The notes under the pieces were generated by a model that saw nothing but the letters and a program-made list of their open reading frames with translations, was not told the DNA's origin and made no database searches. A stretch of DNA of 64,000 nucleotides, from positions 1-64,000 of the forward strand of contig JBFMDH010000036.1 in assembly GCA_040754075.1 (NCBI GenBank). The letters run 5' to 3'. The position numbers were made by a program, and so were the translations under genes. Positions 60,808 to 64,000 of the stretch are shown here, piece by piece; positions within the stretch are counted from its first letter, which is position 1, and each line of letters begins with the position of its first letter. The DNA comes from Acidobacteriota bacterium. Lineage in GTDB: Bacteria > Acidobacteriota > Blastocatellia > UBA7656.

Positions 60808-63259
60808 TTGCCAAATAAAACACCACTTGAAAAATGTGCACCAGCATCAACGCCAGCATCAGTGAAGTGAACAACACATGCGGCGGCAGCCAGAGTTTCA
60901 ACAAGCGATGCAGATAAATCAACGCATCGACGCGGCGCAAAGTAGCAGCGGCTTCGATGGCGCGCGTGAGTTCGCGGCTTTCATCGGGCGCAAGTTGCGC
61001 GGCAACCGCTTGATAATCGGCTTTTGCCGCGTCGAGCATATCTTCAAGCCGTTCGCGTTTGAGATATTGTCGCAACAAAAAGCTAATCGAAATAAATCGC
61101 GGCACCACTTTGTGAGCCGCAATGTAACGCACGGCTTCGGATGGCGAGCCTGCAACTTTGCCAATCTCGCGTCTGAGTTCTTCGCGACGGGTTTTCAAAT
61201 CATCGATGAGCAGCGGCGAGCCTTCGATTTTGGTGAGCAGGCGCGGCGCCACTGCGTAACAGAAGATACCAAATATTCCTGTGGCAATCACCGCATCAAA
61301 TGACCACATCAACAGCGTCGTCAGCCACCCGCCGGAATCATTCCCGCCGTGTATGAGTAACATCAACCCGGCAATCACGCCTGCATAAGCATGGACGAGT
61401 AACCAGTAACGCAGCGCCCCGCGCCGCCTGGTGTAGACCTGACGCCTGAACGCATAGCCCATCACCCAGACGATGCCCGCAAGTCCCACAAGCCCGGTTA
61501 TCCAGCGCATATTCAGAGTGCCGAAGATGCTGCCGCCAAGACCGAATTGTTTTAACCCGAACCACGTCGCGATAAGGAGCGCGGCGGTCAAGCCGATGCC
61601 GCCCACATGCAACAATCGTTTGAGTGGGTCGGATTTATGAATGTTGCGACCGATGGCATGGGTTTCGTCTATGCGGAACAAGCCTTCGATTTGCCCGACT
61701 TCATTGAAATACTGGCTCGGCGTAATGCGCGCCAGCGCCCCCGTCGGACAGTTCTCTTCACAACTGTATTTCGCTTTCTGATTTTTCGCAGGATTAAGGG
61801 TTGTGCCGGTGCACAGGTTGCATTTGACAGCGACTAAATCTTCGGTGGCATCAACCGCCGCAGGCAAGGGGTCGGGTTGCAGCCTGAGTAAATCTTTAAT
61901 GCGCCAGGCAAAATTTTTATTTGTGTCCGGCGTTGCGCGTTTGCGCGGCACCATCGAAATCGCATCATAAGGGCACTGGGTGGCGCAATCGCCGCAACCG
62001 ATACAAAGCTTAGGTTCAATATCGACCTGCCCCTGCTCGAACCGTCCGATGGCTCCGGTCGGGCATCCGGTTAAACATTCCGGGTCGGCGCAGTGCATGC
62101 AGACTTCCGGCGACAACACGCTTTGTCGCGCGCCAAGTTTCGCCGCTGACAATCTGATGATGTGAATGCCGCGTCGGGTGAGGCGCGACTGACCATGAAT
62201 CTGGTGACAGGCGAGCGAACAGTTGCCGCAACGCACGCACAAATCCATATCCATCACCAGCAGGTTATTGGCATCGACGAGACCTGTAGTGATGACTTCC
62301 TGTTGCGCCATCAGAATGCGTCTGCCGAGTGTGACATTGGTTACATCTTTACCGGGAATAATTCGCGAACCGATTTGTGGAGGGTGAAACCGCGCAAATA
62401 GTTTTTCGAGATTATCTTGAATCTCGGCGGTCTGGCGCAATTTATTGATGGATATTTCCAGAACCTCTGCGCGTGACATGAGTTCCGCCGTGTACTGCCA
62501 TTGCTGATTTTGCGAAAGACCTTCGAGTCCGAAAAAATAACCTTTGCCGAGATAATCTTCGACCACCTGCGGCTGGTCGTTCATCATGAAATCATAACGG
62601 CGTTTCATCCACCCTTGCTTGATGATGTAGAGGCGATTGATGGTTTCGCCTTGCCGAAAGAGCGTATGATTTTTACTGAAGATTCTAAATGTCGAAATTT
62701 TTTTAAGCGCGTCGATGGTTTCAATGCTCACCCCCGTCAGCAAGCGCAAATCTTCAAGCAGGGTGCGCCGTCCGTGACGACGATAATTTCTGTCGAGGTC
62801 GTCGCTGAAATTCGTGAGTTTGCGAAGCAATCGCAGAGCCGGGCGTTGAATCTCTAATATCTTCGTGTTTTGGTCGGGCGCAACAATCATCGTGGCGTTA
62901 TGCGGGGTGCCCGCCAGCACCGCCATTTCGCCAAAAATTGCGCCGCGTTGAAGTTCAGCAACCTTGACGCGCTCACCGTTCGGCGCATTGACGAAGACCG
63001 CGATGAGTCCATTCACTACGACATAAAATGTATTGCCGCCCCACGCGCCTTCTTCAATAACGGTTTCGCCCGGACGGTAACTCAGAAGCCGCAAATAAGG
63101 TCCAACTTTTTTGCCGCGATAATTGCGCCCGTAAACCGAAACTTCCAAGTCGAGTTCAAAATCGAAATGACCGTCATGAGTGGAAAGCAGAGCCGAAAGC
63201 GCAGGCAACGAACGGATGGCGTCGAGAACTTCGCGGCGGCTCTTATGTTCTTGCGGCAT
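60803..63259 (-). CDS. cNMP-binding - ferredoxin - membrane cytochrome fusion
   Basis: An 818-residue fusion. Two cyclic-nucleotide-binding (CAP/Crp-like) domains lie at about 45-140 (VAELQRGAIFGEMAVLAGTP) and 190-285. Four Cys clusters follow: CVRCGNCSLACH near 338, CMHCADPECLTGCP near 386, CIGCGDCATQCP near 418, and CNLC...CEENCP near 478-502. Five membrane helices end the protein; His in LLVHAYAG, LLIHGG and MLVHIFQ could ligate haem b. A Gly residue replaces part of the cNMP phosphate-binding Arg region only partly, so binding is uncertain. The gene is between the multihaem gene and the FHA fusion in one transcript. It seems to couple cytoplasmic ligand or redox sensing to quinone or cytochrome electron transfer. 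Confidence 0.88.
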   Translation of the reverse strand: MPQEHKSRREVLDAIRSLPALSALLSTHDGHFDFELDLEVSVYGRNYRGKKVGPYLRLLSYRPGETVIEEGAWGGNTFYVVVNGLIAVFVNAPNGERVKVAELQRGAIFGEMAVLAGTPHNATMIVAPDQNTKILEIQRPALRLLRKLTNFSDDLDRNYRRHGRRTLLEDLRLLTGVSIETIDALKKISTFRIFSKNHTLFRQGETINRLYIIKQGWMKRRYDFMMNDQPQVVEDYLGKGYFFGLEGLSQNQQWQYTAELMSRAEVLEISINKLRQTAEIQDNLEKLFARFHPPQIGSRIIPGKDVTNVTLGRRILMAQQEVITTGLVDANNLLVMDMDLCVRCGNCSLACHQIHGQSRLTRRGIHIIRLSAAKLGARQSVLSPEVCMHCADPECLTGCPTGAIGRFEQGQVDIEPKLCIGCGDCATQCPYDAISMVPRKRATPDTNKNFAWRIKDLLRLQPDPLPAAVDATEDLVAVKCNLCTGTTLNPAKNQKAKYSCEENCPTGALARITPSQYFNEVGQIEGLFRIDETHAIGRNIHKSDPLKRLLHVGGIGLTAALLIATWFGLKQFGLGGSIFGTLNMRWITGLVGLAGIVWVMGYAFRRQVYTRRRGALRYWLLVHAYAGVIAGLMLLIHGGNDSGGWLTTLLMWSFDAVIATGIFGIFCYAVAPRLLTKIEGSPLLIDDLKTRREELRREIGKVAGSPSEAVRYIAAHKVVPRFISISFLLRQYLKRERLEDMLDAAKADYQAVAAQLAPDESRELTRAIEAAATLRRVDALIYLHRLLKLWLPPHVLFTSLMLALMLVHIFQVVFYLAR

Positions 63260-63330
63260 AGGAGGAGACCTTGATTAAGCTTGTATTACGAACTCACCTC
63301 AATCGCAGTTAGTTTAACGGTAAATCTTTT

Positions 63331-63460
63331 TAACACGAAGCACACGAAACACACGAAGGGTAAAAATTTTGTTATGCGCAAAGATAAATCATTCCGGTTG
63401 GGTCAGGTAATCAAAAATTGCGTTAATTGGTTTCGTGTTCTTTGTGTTCTTCGTGTAAAA
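63331..63460. repeat. Inverted array with 9-bp units upstream of the cNMP fusion
   Basis: Left arm (63331-63358) consists of ACACGAANN 9-bp repeats. The right arm (63430-63459) is an imperfect reverse complement built of TTCGTGTTC units. It fills the gap between the multihaem gene stop (63509) and the next gene (63259), the same layout as the heptamer hairpins but with a 9-bp period. Confidence 0.8.
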
Positions 63461-63508
63461 AACCGCCCCCCCATCGAGCAGCTTGATGAGGGCATCATCT
63501 TTTCATTA

Positions 63509-64000
63509 TTAAAACGGAATGGCGCTGCGATGACATTTCGAGCAGACCGCTTCGCGTTTGGGCGCGTGACACGTCCAGCACGCCGAACGGTGACGCTGCC
63601 CGCGCGCCGTGTTGATTTGTTGAACATCAAGACGCGCTTCTTCCTGCGGTTCGCCTAACCGGTGACAGCGTTCACAACCCGATTTCAGATGCGACGGGCT
63701 GTGTCGGAAATTGAAACTCGCGGCGCTCCCCATTCCCGGACTGTAAATGATGGCTTCGCTCTTTTGCACGTGACAGACGCCGCAACCGCCGAGTTTTTCG
63801 CCCGCCTGATGGGTGTGACACTGGTAACATTCGGCGTGTCGCGGAAAAGTCGCGCGCGTCGGATTGCTCTTCACGTTATGACAATTACCGCAACTCACCT
63901 CTGCGCCTTCGCCGCTCATCTTCTGCGCGTCCATGTGAGTTTTATGCGAAAAGCCTTTGAGTCCGCCGCGTGTGCCGAACTCCTGGTTGCGCGTTGGGTA
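63509..64000 (-). CDS. Multihaem cytochrome c, partial (continues beyond the window)
   Basis: The reading frame is open to the right edge, so the N-terminus is outside the window. The visible 163 residues carry six haem-binding CxxCH sites (CGNCH, CYQCH, CGVCH, CERCH, CWTCH, CSKCH) with distal His residues (TFPRHAECYQ, FRHSPSHLKS) for bis-His ligation, as in cytochrome c7/c3-type proteins. It should be periplasmic. It is the most upstream visible gene of the redox transcript with the cNMP and FHA fusions. An ATG at 63934 lies inside the frame and is not the real start, since coding sequence of the same character precedes it. Confidence 0.88.
   Translation of the reverse strand, partial: YPTRNQEFGTRGGLKGFSHKTHMDAQKMSGEGAEVSCGNCHNVKSNPTRATFPRHAECYQCHTHQAGEKLGGCGVCHVQKSEAIIYSPGMGSAASFNFRHSPSHLKSGCERCHRLGEPQEEARLDVQQINTARGQRHRSACWTCHAPKREAVCSKCHRSAIPF

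Noticed and set aside
63509-63934. ATG at 63934 as the start of the multihaem cytochrome
   Set aside because: The same frame continues open to the window edge with coding character and without a signal peptide at 63934, so the gene is truncated by the window, not started there.

Overview
The window looks like chromosome of a Gram-negative, LPS-bearing, moderate-GC bacterium. It is most likely an acidobacterium of the Blastocatellia type, but this is inferred from gene content (LptD, WaaA, LpxK, an S46 dipeptidyl-peptidase, a MoxR/DUF58/transglutaminase operon, multihaem cytochromes) and there is no 16S gene here to confirm it. No tRNA, rRNA, CRISPR array, prophage or complete insertion sequence was found.

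Layout. 0-5.5 kb: deoC with a capsid-targeting-like N-terminus, fabH, efp, and waaA-lpxK for lipid A/Kdo. 5.5-8.4 kb: secreted proteins, a lysine-less KDPG-aldolase homologue and a cyclase. 8.5-13.5 kb: moxR-DUF58-transglutaminase operon (minus strand). 13.6-16.5 kb: a membrane histidine kinase and a sigma-54 activator. 16.7-18.8 kb: small basic protein, baeRF (eRF1-like) and TerB-like operon, then a gene-free but structured stretch to 19.7 kb with a candidate small RNA. 20.3-21.0 kb: toxin-antitoxin pair. 21-30.5 kb: aldehyde dehydrogenase, lptD, fumC, proS. 30.5-33.8 kb: nested palindromic element, remnant of an S46 peptidase gene, a second toxin-antitoxin pair, and the intact S46 gene. 34-36 kb: mnmG. 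36-44 kb: hemerythrin, Gln-rich secreted protein, PhoPQ-related protein, esterase and GH42. 44-49 kb: mnmE-khpB-yidC-yidD-rnpA-rpmH, the conserved cluster from which mnmG is normally inseparable. 49-55 kb: lipoprotein, phhB, amidase, LytTR fragment, metallo-hydrolase and a duplicated HbpS protein. 55.1-57.3 kb: an AT-rich cassette of three unknown genes. 57.3-64 kb: a redox cluster of very large fusion proteins (FHA + haptahaem cytochrome + ferredoxin + flavin reductase; double cNMP-binding + ferredoxin + membrane cytochrome; multihaem cytochrome running off the right edge).

Two themes link separate loci. First, six sites match the sigma-54 rule (GG-N10-GC, mostly TGGCAC-N5-TTGC). They lie ahead of the kinase/activator pair itself, the baeRF operon, the candidate small RNA, the hemerythrin, the Gln-rich protein and the glycine-zipper protein, which suggests an envelope or redox stress regulon run by the local two-component system. 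Second, many intergenic gaps are filled by hairpins whose arms are short tandem arrays with 7-bp (sometimes 9-bp) units. At four operon junctions they abut a start codon that has no Shine-Dalgarno sequence.

The best candidates for an undescribed system are the FHA/cNMP-gated transmembrane electron-transfer cluster at 57.3-64 kb, the sigma-54 regulon, and the heptamer hairpin family.
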